Assembly (NCBI RefSeq): GCF_000143415.4
Contig: NW_003314292.1
Location: 737,325 to 801,324, forward strand
Source of the DNA: Selaginella moellendorffii
Taxonomy: Eukaryota; Streptophyta; Lycopodiopsida; Selaginellales; Selaginellaceae
Direction of reading: 5' to 3'
DNA: 64,000 nucleotides
The notes under the pieces are model-generated. The model searched no databases and was not told the origin of the DNA. It saw only the letters and a list, made by a program, of their open reading frames with translations. A program made the position numbers and the translations under genes. Of this stretch, positions 10,790-20,399 are shown one piece after another. Positions within the stretch are counted from its first letter, which is position 1; each line of letters opens with the position of its first letter.

Positions 10790-11130
10790 CTCTCGGCCTT
10801 CGAGATAACTTGTTCTTCCGGAATCAATGCCGGGGATGTGAAAAAGCTCCAGGACGCAGGAAGTCATACATGCAATGGACTGCAAACAAAGAAGGTGCGA
10901 ATCGATTGATCTTTTCTTTTTCCCTTATCGGATTTTCTTCTATCTGCCAGAGCTTAACGGGATTGTCCGAACCAAAGGTCGACAAGACGGCAGAAAAGAT
11001 AGTGGTAAGTGCCTTGGATCGCTTATTGCTATTTTCCAGCAAGTCGGCTATCTCACTGGGAATGAGGCTCTTCAAAGCGAAAATCCGTGACACTGGGAGC
11101 CAGCTTTTGGATGATCTTCTCGGTGGTATG

Positions 11131-11182
<52 letters not shown>

Positions 11183-11245
11183 GCGAACTTACATGGCGGC
11201 CGCGACCGGGATGTTCCTCATCACTGAAGCTCTGGGCAGGAAAGT
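10790..11245 (+). pseudogene. DMC1 fragment, 5' half, inverted to the 3' half
   Basis: On the plus strand: [14 protein letters not shown] with TCNGL and TKK (about 10825-10893), an intron, LTGLSEPKVDK and AEKIV, an intron, TGNEAL, GSQLLDDLLGG (near 11097-11126), then after a CT-rich intron MFLITEALG (near 11210-11240). This is the N-terminal part of DMC1 in normal exon order. It points away from its own 3' half at 10155-10705, so the copy was broken by an inversion. Frameshifts are present. Confidence 0.8.
11131..11178 (+). repeat. (CT)n microsatellite in a DMC1 intron
   Basis: About 24 uninterrupted CT units. It sits after the LLGG codons of the DMC1 copy, and a shorter GA/CT tract (16047-16066) lies at the matching place in the second copy, so the repeat predates the duplication. 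Confidence 0.9.
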
Positions 11246-11365
11246 AACCTTCAAAATGTGGCGGGAACGTGAACTTCTTGAGCTTGACAGGCCCTGGATG
11301 GTCCCCACGCCCCTGCTCTGCTTGATCCACTCGACGGCATGTAGACGGCAAGAGCTCCACGATTT
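11246..11365 (-). pseudogene. Scrap of RPS18 edge and F-box middle
   Basis: The plus strand reads 'gtggcgggaacgtgaacttcttg' and then a degraded version of the F-box segment around 3600-3690 (stretch ending in gtagacggcaagagctccac). The same junction occurs at 16485-16570, where the RPS18 part is longer. Confidence 0.55.
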
Positions 11366-11367
11366 TG

Positions 11368-11930
11368 TGGAAAACAACAGCTGGGAAATAAAAAATTTGC
11401 TAGAGTACATCTCCGATGCTGAGATAAGAAAGTGCCATGCTGAGATAAGAAAGTGTTGCGACCGCAAACGCATCTATGGAATCACGAAGAAGTTATGGAA
11501 GCTATACATACTCACGTCTACAAAGTCTAAACTTCTCTAGTAACTTCCCTGACACAGACAAATGCTATGTCTTCAACACCGAATCAACTTTGCCACCTCA
11601 AATGAAAATCATTGTCAAGCAGCTATCGATGCACTCGGTAACACAACAGGACCAAATGTCTTCGATCATCAAGGTATTTAATTTCTACACAGTTTCTTCT
11701 TTTAAGTTTTCCTTTGTTTAGAAAAAGACACCAGGGAAGAAAAAATCCGTTGAGACAAGAAAGAGTTGCTTCCGAAAGCTATGGAATCATGAAGAAAATA
11801 TGGGAGCAGACACATACTCATGGGTACAATACTTGATTTATCCTGTTACTTCCTGGACATGGTAAACACAAACATTGGCCTTGGTCTTGAGTCTTTGCCA
11901 TCTCAAATGAAAACTATTATCAGGCACCAA
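11368..11930 (+). pseudogene. Type I MADS pseudogene with two domain copies
   Basis: The first MADS exon (11368-11675) has a stop soon after the AGK motif and an internal 21-bp duplication (gctgagataagaaagtg twice). It ends in SSIIK|gtatttaatttc like exon 2 of the intact gene. The second MADS exon (about 11725-11930) is shortened. Layout and splice sites match 44545-45721, so a complete double-MADS gene was duplicated and then decayed. Confidence 0.75.
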
Positions 11931-13123
11931 TCGATGCGTGCATGCAAGACTTGTTATATCAATTGCTTTCAAACCTAATCTCATATGATAATGCTTGAGA
12001 AATGATGAATGTGAATTTTGAACTCTTATAAAGTATGAAATTCCAAATTGTCTAAACTTTGCAAACAAACAGTAGAGTCCAAGCTTATCATGACAATATT
12101 CCATATATTCTAGAAAATGCCTTTATTGAGCATTTGATTTTTCACTTATTTCCTTCAATAGACAAAGATACATTTGTTATAGCTTCTAATAAATCTTTTA
12201 GAATGGGATTACTGCTACTGTTTTGGGAACAAGAGCCACAATCTTTTAGACCATATGGTTCATCTAGATACTCTTCCATAGTCACATAACCATCCTCCTC
12301 TACATCTTTGTCTTTGATATTTTTTCCCTTTTATTTGAGCTCGTTACTAGAAGTTGGCTTAAACTATTGGCCACAAGCGTGTGGATGAAATTTAACCCCA
12401 TTGGCTAGAACCATAGACCTAGAGCCTTTCTATAGCCAAATCTTTACTTTATAAATTGAGTAAGATCCCTTCTAAAGCACCATACAATCTGGAAAACCCT
12501 TGACCTACTCCATGGAATAAGGAGAACAATTGATAGAGCCATATGAAAGAAGAATCAATGCAATGAAATATAGAAAAGAAGTTATTGTCTACTAGAGGAT
12601 GGACAACACTCCAATCTTTGAATAGTTCAGTCTTCCTGCCATGACGAACAACATACATTAGATAGTTTTGGCCCATCCTTGGCCCATCCTTGCTCATCCA
12701 AAACCCTAGATTTTCAATTTTTCACTACAATAGTTAGTACTTGCCTATTGACAAACTCTAAAAGCTTAGCTTATTTCTAAAGTTATAAAAGAAAATTTGG
12801 CATTTATATGAACTTATCTACTTTGTTAGCACTACCTTTCAGTTTGCTATTGCCTTTTAGTTTACCAGCAATTTCATGTTGCTATCTATAAGACAATCCT
12901 TGCACTTGTAGCTTTAGTAGGTTGAGTTCACATATTTATAAGATGGTCAAATGAAATTTTGGCAATTGCTATTAGTTGTAGTGCCTTATGTTTTGTTAAA
13001 GACCTTCCATAGTCCTTGCAGTTGGTTCAACTTACACTACAGTGCTATAGATGAGCAGTCATTAGATTCCAGGGAATATTTATGAATAATATTCCAGGAA
13101 TATCCAACTATATACACACAGTC
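11931..13123. other. AT-rich intergenic, no gene seen
   Basis: About 1.2 kb with only short open frames and no domain I recognise. It may hold worn transposon sequence, but I cannot assign a family. Confidence 0.5.
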
Positions 13124-13711
13124 TTGACTTGGAGTTAGCCAACCGGCCACCATATAATCTCTACCGTGCATCTCTTCAGTGCCAGCAAGCTCAGCCAGGT
13201 GGCATCTTAATAACCAATCGATAAAAGGAAAATTTCAGTAATACCTTTTTAAGCAAAGACATGGACAACTCATTGTATTATTATTCCTCAGAACAACCCG
13301 TGATTCTCGTTCCAAAGCTACGTTTTCAAAGAAAAGGCCCTTAAGAAAACTCCACCTTCAAGTTCTTTGACGTAGACAGATCTTTGATATGAGCCTTCAC
13401 GGATCTGTCATCCTCCTCCCAACAAGCTTGTGCCACTTGGACGCAAACTCTGTGGCGTCGCCCAAAGACATGCGACGGGCGACGCTTGCTCTCGATCATC
13501 TGGAGCTCTGCGTGGATGTGATGCGTCGCATCCCCACAAAAGACTTTCGATGGAACTGTAGCCGGGCTCTCTCCTCCTTCACTCCTCGCAGCTTGGCCAC
13601 CTTCTGCTTCTTCCCGCTCACCGTGTAGATGCTCCGAGCGCGTAGCTGCCAGTACCTCTACTCCCCAATGTGGCAGATTGCCAACGCCGGCGTTGACCAG
13701 GAGGCACTGGT
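13124..13711. repeat. Duplicated 3' flank of F-box gene 2
   Basis: Bases 13124-13240 are the third copy of the unknown segment of 2230-2340. Bases 13340-13590 match the flank of F-box gene 1. The left edge near 13124 is therefore close to the boundary of the duplicated block. Confidence 0.55.
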
Positions 13712-15268
13712 TCACGCACACAACTCCGTGTTCTCGTCGAAACCTGCGCACCGGTGGTGGATTGCAGTGTAGGGCGCCTCCGAATCAAGCTTGGGCTTCA
13801 TGCAGCGCCAGACAACGCCGCAGTGCGGTGGCATGCCAAAGCGGATGGGATGCACCTTGACACGACCGGGGAACGCTGTGCCCAGCTCCACGATCGCCGG
13901 AGGCACCTGGGGCCGGAATTCAGGCGGCTCCTCAATGCACACAATGCCTGTTACTTCGAGCTGCGTCACACAGCTGCTGCTCACCACCAGCTCCTGTACA
14001 AACTCGATCTCGTCACTGTCCCAGCACGGCACCCGCTTGTTCGAGTAGGAGGTGTCAATGTGCACGCGCAGTGGCGCGTGCCTGCTGCTCCACCCCGCAA
14101 GGCTCAAGCTCTGAAACACAAAAAGAGGAAGTTCTGGTACACAAATATAGATACGATCCTTGAGAAAACCAATATGTACCTTGATGGTGAGGCGAGCAAT
14201 GTAAAGCGCCTCAAGGCCATGGAACGGCTCCAAGAGCTGTGCGAGGTTAACGGATCTGGGCTCGAAGTCGGCCGAATCCATAAACAGGTCGAGCTGCTTG
14301 ATGCCACTGATGCTCGACGTCCTGCAAACAAACGGCTCGAGAATTCGCTCGACGTGGGCATTGCCTCGGAAGGTATTGCTGAGCGTGAGCCTGTTGAGCT
14401 TGGACATGACCAAACCCTGGATGATTCGCACTTGCCCATGCAGCTTCACCCATTCCACGTTGCACGTAGACGGCGCGAGCTCCACGCGCGGTACCACGGT
14501 GACAGACATCCACCGGAGCTTGGGCATGTCGAGCGCGAGAGAAAAGTTGGTAACGCTCCTGCCGGGGACCCTGTGGGCGCGAATCACCAGGGAGTCGAGG
14601 CTGTGACTCTTGAGCAAATGCGTCCCGGCCGACTCCACAAGCAGCTGGGTCAGCCGGAAGTAGACGAGCGAGGGGCACAACTCGAGGAGCTGCTTCGTCG
14701 TGGCCACGTCCAAGCGTGTGCGTATGAAGCAGTAGACGAGATTGGGAAGGATTGGAGGCGCTGCCGTCGTCGTGAGAGGGCCACCAAGCTCGACACCATC
14801 GTTGATATGGAGGCACCGTAGCTGCTGGCAGGCGAGAATGCTGGACCAGAAACCATCCACACTGACGCTGATGGTAAGGGAGTGGAGGGTTTTTCCAATC
14901 ACCGGTAGCCAGTCAAGACAAGAGCATAGCTGTTTTGAGGAACCTGTCAAAGACAGGGAGCGGAGATTGCTGCTGCTGCTGCTGCCAAACCAGGAAAGGA
15001 GACCCTGTTGCTCATACGATTCCAACCTGAAGTGCGTGACTAGCCTTGCCAGACGCGCCCACCTCTTGCTCACCAGGCTACAGCGATACAATTGGCGCGA
15101 GGAGACGAGCAGGGATAGGATCCGGATGAGAACGTCGTCGGGAAGATCGTCCATGGAGCACAGATTGTTGCGCCTCTTGGTGATCCTCATCTGCTCCACC
15201 AAGAAGAGCAGCTCGCTGTGCTGCATCTCGTCGGGAAGATCATCCAAGGCGCTCCTCGGCCTTTTCAT
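13712..15268 (-). CDS. F-box protein, gene 2 (two exons)
   Basis: Exons 15268-14180 and 14110-13712 flank a 69-nt GT-AG intron and give 495 residues. The intron is a multiple of three without stops, so the unspliced message would add 23 residues in frame; gene 1 has an 80-nt intron there that would shift the frame. The F-box is at about residues 40-85 (LPDDVLIRILSLLVSSRQL, SKRWARLARLV). It differs from gene 1 by scattered substitutions and a three-residue deletion at ESYEQQG. The start MKRPRSALDD is chosen because gene 1 begins there; an in-frame ATG 63 nt upstream also exists. Expected role: substrate receptor of an SCF E3 ligase. Confidence 0.8.
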   Translation of the reverse strand: MKRPRSALDDLPDEMQHSELLFLVEQMRITKRRNNLCSMDDLPDDVLIRILSLLVSSRQLYRCSLVSKRWARLARLVTHFRLESYEQQGLLSWFGSSSSSNLRSLSLTGSSKQLCSCLDWLPVIGKTLHSLTISVSVDGFWSSILACQQLRCLHINDGVELGGPLTTTAAPPILPNLVYCFIRTRLDVATTKQLLELCPSLVYFRLTQLLVESAGTHLLKSHSLDSLVIRAHRVPGRSVTNFSLALDMPKLRWMSVTVVPRVELAPSTCNVEWVKLHGQVRIIQGLVMSKLNRLTLSNTFRGNAHVERILEPFVCRTSSISGIKQLDLFMDSADFEPRSVNLAQLLEPFHGLEALYIARLTIKVHIGFLKDRIYICVPELPLFVFQSLSLAGWSSRHAPLRVHIDTSYSNKRVPCWDSDEIEFVQELVVSSSCVTQLEVTGIVCIEEPPEFRPQVPPAIVELGTAFPGRVKVHPIRFGMPPHCGVVWRCMKPKLDSEAPYTAIHHRCAGFDENTELCA

Positions 15269-15389
15269 CCCCAGTGTCCTACAATCTTGCCCTAAAATAA
15301 TTACACCCAAGTATATGCGTAGATTCTCCAATCTTCGGCGGAGGTTCGATACCTGCTCGGCGCATCAATGTTGCCGAGATCACGACTAG

Positions 15390-16360
15390 CTGTTTGTCTT
15401 TGATTTTGTTTGCAAGCTAGTACCATCAATTAAAGCCTTGCATTCAAGTATTGAGAACACCACCATTGCTTCTTGCTTCGGCTCAAAGCCTCTGCCATAG
15501 GACAGTCCATACTATGATAGAAAATCTTTGTGTTCACGTATGAAAATATAAAATATACCTTTTAATATCCTTAAGATATACCTTTTGATTGAGTACGGTT
15601 TTTACCAGTGAACTCCATTAATGACCTTGCTGCAAAATGTGGCTCCAGATAATGGAGTATATTGTCTTCCTTGTAAGCCTAATCTGTCCTTCAGTCATTT
15701 TAGCCGCTAAGGCGATCAGAAAGTTGATGCTCGAGCATGGAAAACTGAAAGTTACTCACGGGACCAAGAGCTAAAACACTTACGTTTGTCAAGAGCAGCT
15801 GTTGGATCCAGTCCAAACATTTCTGTGATGGGAATGTCGATCAGGACTGCAAGCATCGTTTAGAATTCACAGCAAAGAAATTAAAGCAAAAGGAAAACGA
15901 TTATACAATGCCAGCTCAGTGTCGATGTAGGCCACTTTTTACCATTATGTAAGCCCAAGTGCGGCAGTGTGCGCGAAATGAGTTTTGCCACTCCGGAATT
16001 CGCCAAAGACTTTGGTGAGTGCCATCGTTTCTATACCACCTGGTGCGAGAGAGAGAGAGAGAGAGAGGATATGGATCACGGATTTTCGCTTGTGAAGAGC
16101 CTCATTCCCAGTGATACTGGAAAGCCAGAAGAAAAATCCAGAGTTGCGATCCAAGGCACTTACCACTATCGTTTCTGCCGCTTCCAGGATCTTGTCGTCA
16201 ATCCCGTTAAGCTCTGACAGATAGAAGAAAATCCGATAAGGGAAAAAGAAAAGATGGATCGATTCGCACCTTTTTTGTTTGCATGATCAGTCCATTGCAT
16301 GTACGACTTCCCGCATCCTGAAGCTTTTTCACATCCCCGGCATTGATTCCCTGGGCGGTG
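15390..16360 (-). pseudogene. DMC1 recombinase pseudogene, second copy
   Basis: All pieces run in the normal order on the minus strand: [14 protein letters not shown] / [11 protein letters not shown] (16350-16267), an intron, [16 protein letters not shown], an intron, SITGNEALHKRKSVIH, a CT tract, then GGIETMALTKVFGEFRSGKTHFAHT (about 16045-15965) with the full Walker A motif, VAYIDTE, and a weak DRHIPI.E.FGLDPTAALDK stretch near 15850. The ARAY motif and C-terminal half are mostly gone. It is better preserved at the 5' end than the 9.9-11.2 kb copy and was not inverted. Frameshifts and lost exons rule out function. A working DMC1 must lie elsewhere. Confidence 0.85.
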
Positions 16361-16394
16361 ACTGGAAGAACAAGAAATCTAGAAGGCCGAGCGA

Positions 16395-16495
16395 TTGGCT
16401 TGCCTGTGAGCCTCTCGATCGAGGTGAACCTGCGAGTACCTCCCATTCTTGTAGTCCTTCTGTTGAGGAAGATCTTCAGCTGGCGGGAACGTGAA
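16395..16495 (-). pseudogene. RPS18 exon fragment
   Basis: The plus strand reads 'ggcttgcctg', 'agcctctcg', 'acctgcgagtacctccc', 'ttgtagtccttct', 'gttgagga' and 'ctggcggg'. These occur in the same order in exon 3 of the real RPS18 gene (50168-50356), with deletions between them. The fragment stays within one exon, so it does not show whether the copy came from DNA or RNA. Confidence 0.75.
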
Positions 16496-16765
16496 CTTCT
16501 TGAACTTGACAGGTCTCCATACCCCTGTGCTGCTTGATCTACTCGACGTTGCACGTAGACAGCGAGAGCTCCACAAGCCCGGCACCTTGATGACTGATGG
16601 CGAGAGAAAAGGTCCGCAAGAGAATCGAGGCTGTGGCTTTTGAGCAAATACTTCCCGGGGGATTCCACCAGCAGCAGGCTCAGACGAGCGAGGGGGCACA
16701 ACTCGAGGAGCTGGGCACAGACGAGATTGGTGCTGCTTCCGCCGTCGTGAGAGGGCCGCCACTTG
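16496..16765 (-). pseudogene. F-box middle fragment
   Basis: Matches the region around 3590-3900 of F-box gene 1 with deletions (gcacgtagacagcgagagctcc, gtggcttttgagcaaatacttccc, gacgagcgagggggcacaactcgaggag). It lacks the F-box and the C-terminal domain. Confidence 0.7.
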
Positions 16766-16774
16766 ATTTCTGTA

Positions 16775-17470
16775 GAAAAAAAACAGCTGGGAAACAAAAA
16801 AACTCCACTAGAGTACATCTCCGATGCTGAGATAAGAAAGTGTTGCCACCGCAAGCGCATCTGTGGAATCACGAAGAAGTTATGGGAGTTATACATGCTC
16901 ACAGCTACAAGTCTAAACTTCTCCAGTAACTTCCCTGACACGGTGCTTTCAACACCAATGTTGGCCTTGATCTCAAGACTTTGCCACCTCAAATGAAAAC
17001 ATTGTCAAGCAGCTATGGATGCACTTGGTAACGCAACAGGGCCAAACTGGCGATATTAATCAAATGTCTCCGATCATCAAGGTATTTAATTTCTACATGG
17101 TTTCTTTTTAAGTTCTTCTTTGTCAGGGAAGAAAAAAATCCAGATAAGAGTACATCTCCTACGGTGAGACAAGAAAGAGCTGCTTCTGAAAGCACATCTA
17201 TGGAATCATGAAGAAAATATGTGAGTGTACACATACTCACTAGTACAATACTTGATTTATCCTGTTACTTCCCAAAGAGTACATCCTCAACACAAAAATT
17301 GGCCTTGATCTTAAGACTTTGCCACCTTAAATGGAAACCATTGTTAAGTAGCAATTGATGCACACGTTAAAGCAAGTCAGTGATAACCAAAAGCTGGCAG
17401 ATCATAACTTGAAAGGTTTAGAGCCAGAGGAGCTAAGATTCAACAAGGACTCGCTCTTGGGGCTGTGTAA
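16775..17470 (+). pseudogene. Type I MADS pseudogene, double-domain type
   Basis: The first MADS exon (16777-17080) has an extra A in the A-run after AGKQK that shifts the frame, but keeps the SPIIK|gtatttaat junction. The second (about 17125-17330) has several deletions, and the tail runs to the LEPEELRFNKDS motif near 17410-17455. The order is the same as in the intact gene at 44545. Confidence 0.75.
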
Positions 17471-18335
17471 TTTAATCTTTTATCCAGTTTTACAGCATTC
17501 AATATCCACTTTAGTGTATATTTGAAACATATACTTCAAATATGTAGTGAAAGGTTTAAAGATGTACAGTATTATTATAAGAATTCCATTTTTCACTAAA
17601 ATATAGAGATCATCGCAAGCAAATTCCAATGTAATCACTCATAATATACTTGAATGATAAAAAGGTGGCAGTGTGGGTCTTCCCTGACTTTATGTATTCT
17701 ATGACAAAAATAACAACTTTTCTCTTCTACCGAATGGTAGGGCACCTGAAATACAAATGGTGTTTAAGGCACCTTTGAAAAATTGATTGATGTTTAAGGC
17801 CAGATTGAGCAAAGGTCACAGTTTGTGTTCATATCACAGACTGTTCTAAAAGTCTTACAATTTCTTTGCATTCAATCATCTTTTAGGGCTATTATTAATC
17901 ACTAAAAAAATAGGATTGGGCCAATAATGTAATTTTTTTCAGTTTTGGAATATTATTTTGCATTTAGTGGCCAAATGATTTTACTTGGGTGGCACTGTTT
18001 GGTTTTGTATAGATGGATATTAAATAATCTTGCGTACTTAATGTAGCAGAAATAATATAGTGGAGGAAGTGTTTCCTCTCTGTTAGTTAATACAAAAATT
18101 AAGTTGTGTAATATTCTCATGACTTTGTCACAAAATTAGAGTACTTAGAAGTTTTGTTTTTGAGAAATGTTGCTAATTATCAATGTTTTACATTTGATTT
18201 TACCTCCATTCATATAGAGGGGATTAAAAAGTTGTAGAAGTTGCTTACACATCATAGTTTCTATATCAACTGCTATGAAAGATTCTTTGTTACCATTATT
18301 AGTTTTTTTTAATTATTCTTTAAGATAATTTAGTA
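17471..18335. other. AT-rich spacer, nothing recognised
   Basis: 865 bases of strongly AT-rich sequence with many stops in all frames, ending at the left LTR of the retroelement nest. Confidence 0.6.
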
Positions 18336-18678
18336 TGTGAGGTCCAAGTGTACAACTACAATGCCATATACTATCCAAAGGTAATAACCAAGCTATAATG
18401 AAATCAACGTAGGGACAAGTCCAAACCTTAAGAACAATGCAACAGTGTAGGCAAGCAAAGTTGCTATGGTATCACTCCAAGAGAATGTCTAGAAGGAACC
18501 ACCTTTGCTAAACCTACAAGACTTTAATTCTTCCAGATTAATATTAGCATAATGGGATTTTGGTAGCTGTTAGATTGGTTTCAATCCGGACCATTTGCTC
18601 TTATATATAAACTAGGGATTTTGGGCTAATTGATATGCACATTTTTTATATTCTTTTTCCATAGTCCATGCACTCACA
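18336..18678 (+). repeat. 5' LTR of the outer gypsy element
   Basis: Starts TGTGAGGTCCAAGTGTACA and ends GCACTCACA, followed by TTGGTGG as possible primer-binding edge. It carries about 170 bases more than the 3' copy, in the middle, so either this LTR gained or the other lost sequence. Confidence 0.75.
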
Positions 18679-18956
18679 TTGGTGGAAAAGAAGGGCACCT
18701 TTGATTGCCCTTGAGAAGTGTTTGGATTTGGGATTTTGGTTTAGATTAAACTTTTGCATCGTTTAGATCTAGCTTTTTCCATTTCCTTTCTTTTGTTCTT
18801 TCCTTTTAGGATTTTGGTTTAAATTTAACTTTTTGCATTGTCTAGATCTCCCTTTCCTTCTAGTATTTTTTTCATTTTTCTTCTTTTGCTCTTTCCTTTT
18901 CGTTCATCTTCATGACAAATCAGCAATCTCCTCCTCCTTTGACTCCAGAGTAGCAA

Positions 18957-19617
18957 TTGGTACAATTGCTTGATGCTATGCAATTGCAATTGAACAACCA
19001 AACTCAATTAATGGCGGCATTCATGGCACGTGGTACAACTCCTCTTGCTCTTGGTGCCAATCCTCATGTTCAACCAGAGTTCTTTCGCAGGAATCTTAGG
19101 GATGATGTATACCATTTGTTCGATCACTTCACAGTGATTGCCACATATCATTCTTGGGATGATGCTTGACGTTTGCATGAGTTTCCCACGTGTCTCTAAA
19201 GGACAGTGTTGCAGTGGTACAATGGTTTGAGTGCAGCCATTCATGGGAATTGGAGTGTTCTCCCGGATGTATTCAAACGCATATTCGGATATGCCAATGA
19301 TTGTGATGATGCCTTCCAACAATTGCATCATTTTTGTCAAGGGCCATCTAAGTTAGTAATGCAATTTGACATTCGTTTCTAAAGTCTTTCGCTTTGTGTG
19401 GAGCCAAATATATCAGAGCAAATCAAGCAAGGAATGTTGTGGCTAGCACTTCGTCAAAATCTTGTCGTACTTGTGCATGCACTTGCTCCCACCACCCTTG
19501 ATGATGCTTTTCACTTGGCACAACATTATGAAATGTCGCCTCTTCCATTTTTCACTGCATGTCCTTCAACTCCACTTTCTGAGGGTGATGGTCCTGTTCC
19601 AATGGAGGTTGATGCTG
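18957..19617 (+). pseudogene. Gag of the outer gypsy element
   Basis: Reads VQLLDAMQLQLNNQTQLMAAFM, then DDVYHLFDHFTVIATYHSWDDA, a stop, LQWYNGLSAAIHGNWSVL, and EQIKQGMLWLALRQNLVV. The frame has at least two in-frame stops. It stops at the CTACT target site where the second gypsy element entered. Its zinc knuckle resumes beyond that insertion at 29790. Confidence 0.8.
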
Positions 19618-19622
19618 CTACT

Positions 19623-19984
19623 TGTCAAAACCCCCAACAAAATCAAGACTGGAAAATGTAGAAGACAAATAGAAAAGCTAGTGGAAATGAAGAAAGGGCC
19701 TTAGACTGGCATTGATTTAGATTGTGGAGAAATGGAACAAGGCTAACCTATATATACTATAAGTTGATGAGGCTTCACCACTCTTGGATCGAGGATGACC
19801 TAAATATAGTTGAGGTCGAGGAGGCACCACGTTATTATCAAGAATGTGGTTCAAGACTCAGGAATCATATGGGAAATCAAAGAGTCAGGAATAGGGAAGT
19901 GTTTCGAGAATATGGTTTGTATGTTTGTATGTCAGGAATCCGGCGAGAGTCAGGAATGTGTCAAGAATTGGGGGATTCTTGACA
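19623..19984 (-). repeat. 3' LTR of the second gypsy element
   Basis: Shares its whole length with 29398-29758, with scattered substitutions and small indels, so the insertion is of moderate age and clearly older than the copia insertion. Confidence 0.85.
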
Positions 19985-20399
19985 ACACCCCCTCCTCAAG
20001 AATGAGTGGAACAAGGATGTGAATGAGAATGAAGAGGAGGATGAGATGGGTGGCGAGGGATGGGAAAGGGAGAATGAAAAGAATGAGGACTAGGACAAGA
20101 AAGATAGCGGCGGTGGAAATCTTGAACAAGGTCAATAGAATAAATCAGGTTATTTACAGGTTCCTAAGTGCGTTCCTCAAGTTCGTAAACCTTCTAGTCT
20201 ACAAGATAGTAGAGTTTAGACCATGGGATCTTGGAATCAAGAATGTCCTAAACCTCGTACTCAGACCCATCCTTGAGCTGCACTAATGGAGGTAGAAGAA
20301 TGGCCTGATTTGGAATAGGACTGGGAATATAAAGTTTAAGGAGAGAGGAGTGAAAAACGGGGTGAATTTGATATAAGGAGGGAAGTGCAAGGTGATAAG

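Larger units (their letters stand above)
16207..16992 (-). other. Open frame spanning F-box, RPS18 and DMC1 pieces
   Basis: One minus-strand frame of 261 codons passes through antisense MADS sequence, an F-box middle part ([36 protein letters not shown]), an RPS18 exon scrap (KIFLNRR...[13 protein letters not shown], compare [20 protein letters not shown] in the real gene) and then the DMC1 N-terminus ([18 protein letters not shown]). Each part is in sense orientation but partly out of its native frame. Whether it is transcribed cannot be told. No promoter or start is evident, so I list it as a chimeric frame, not a gene. Confidence 0.55.

Noticed and set aside
10824-11360. A 178-codon minus frame with a run of RE repeats
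   Set aside because: The run is the translated (CT)n microsatellite, and the rest is antisense DMC1.
13754-14821. A 355-codon open frame on the plus strand, opposite to F-box gene 2
   Set aside because: It is antisense to a conserved F-box gene. Its composition (Arg/His-rich) is that of a mirror frame, and gene 1 does not keep the whole frame.
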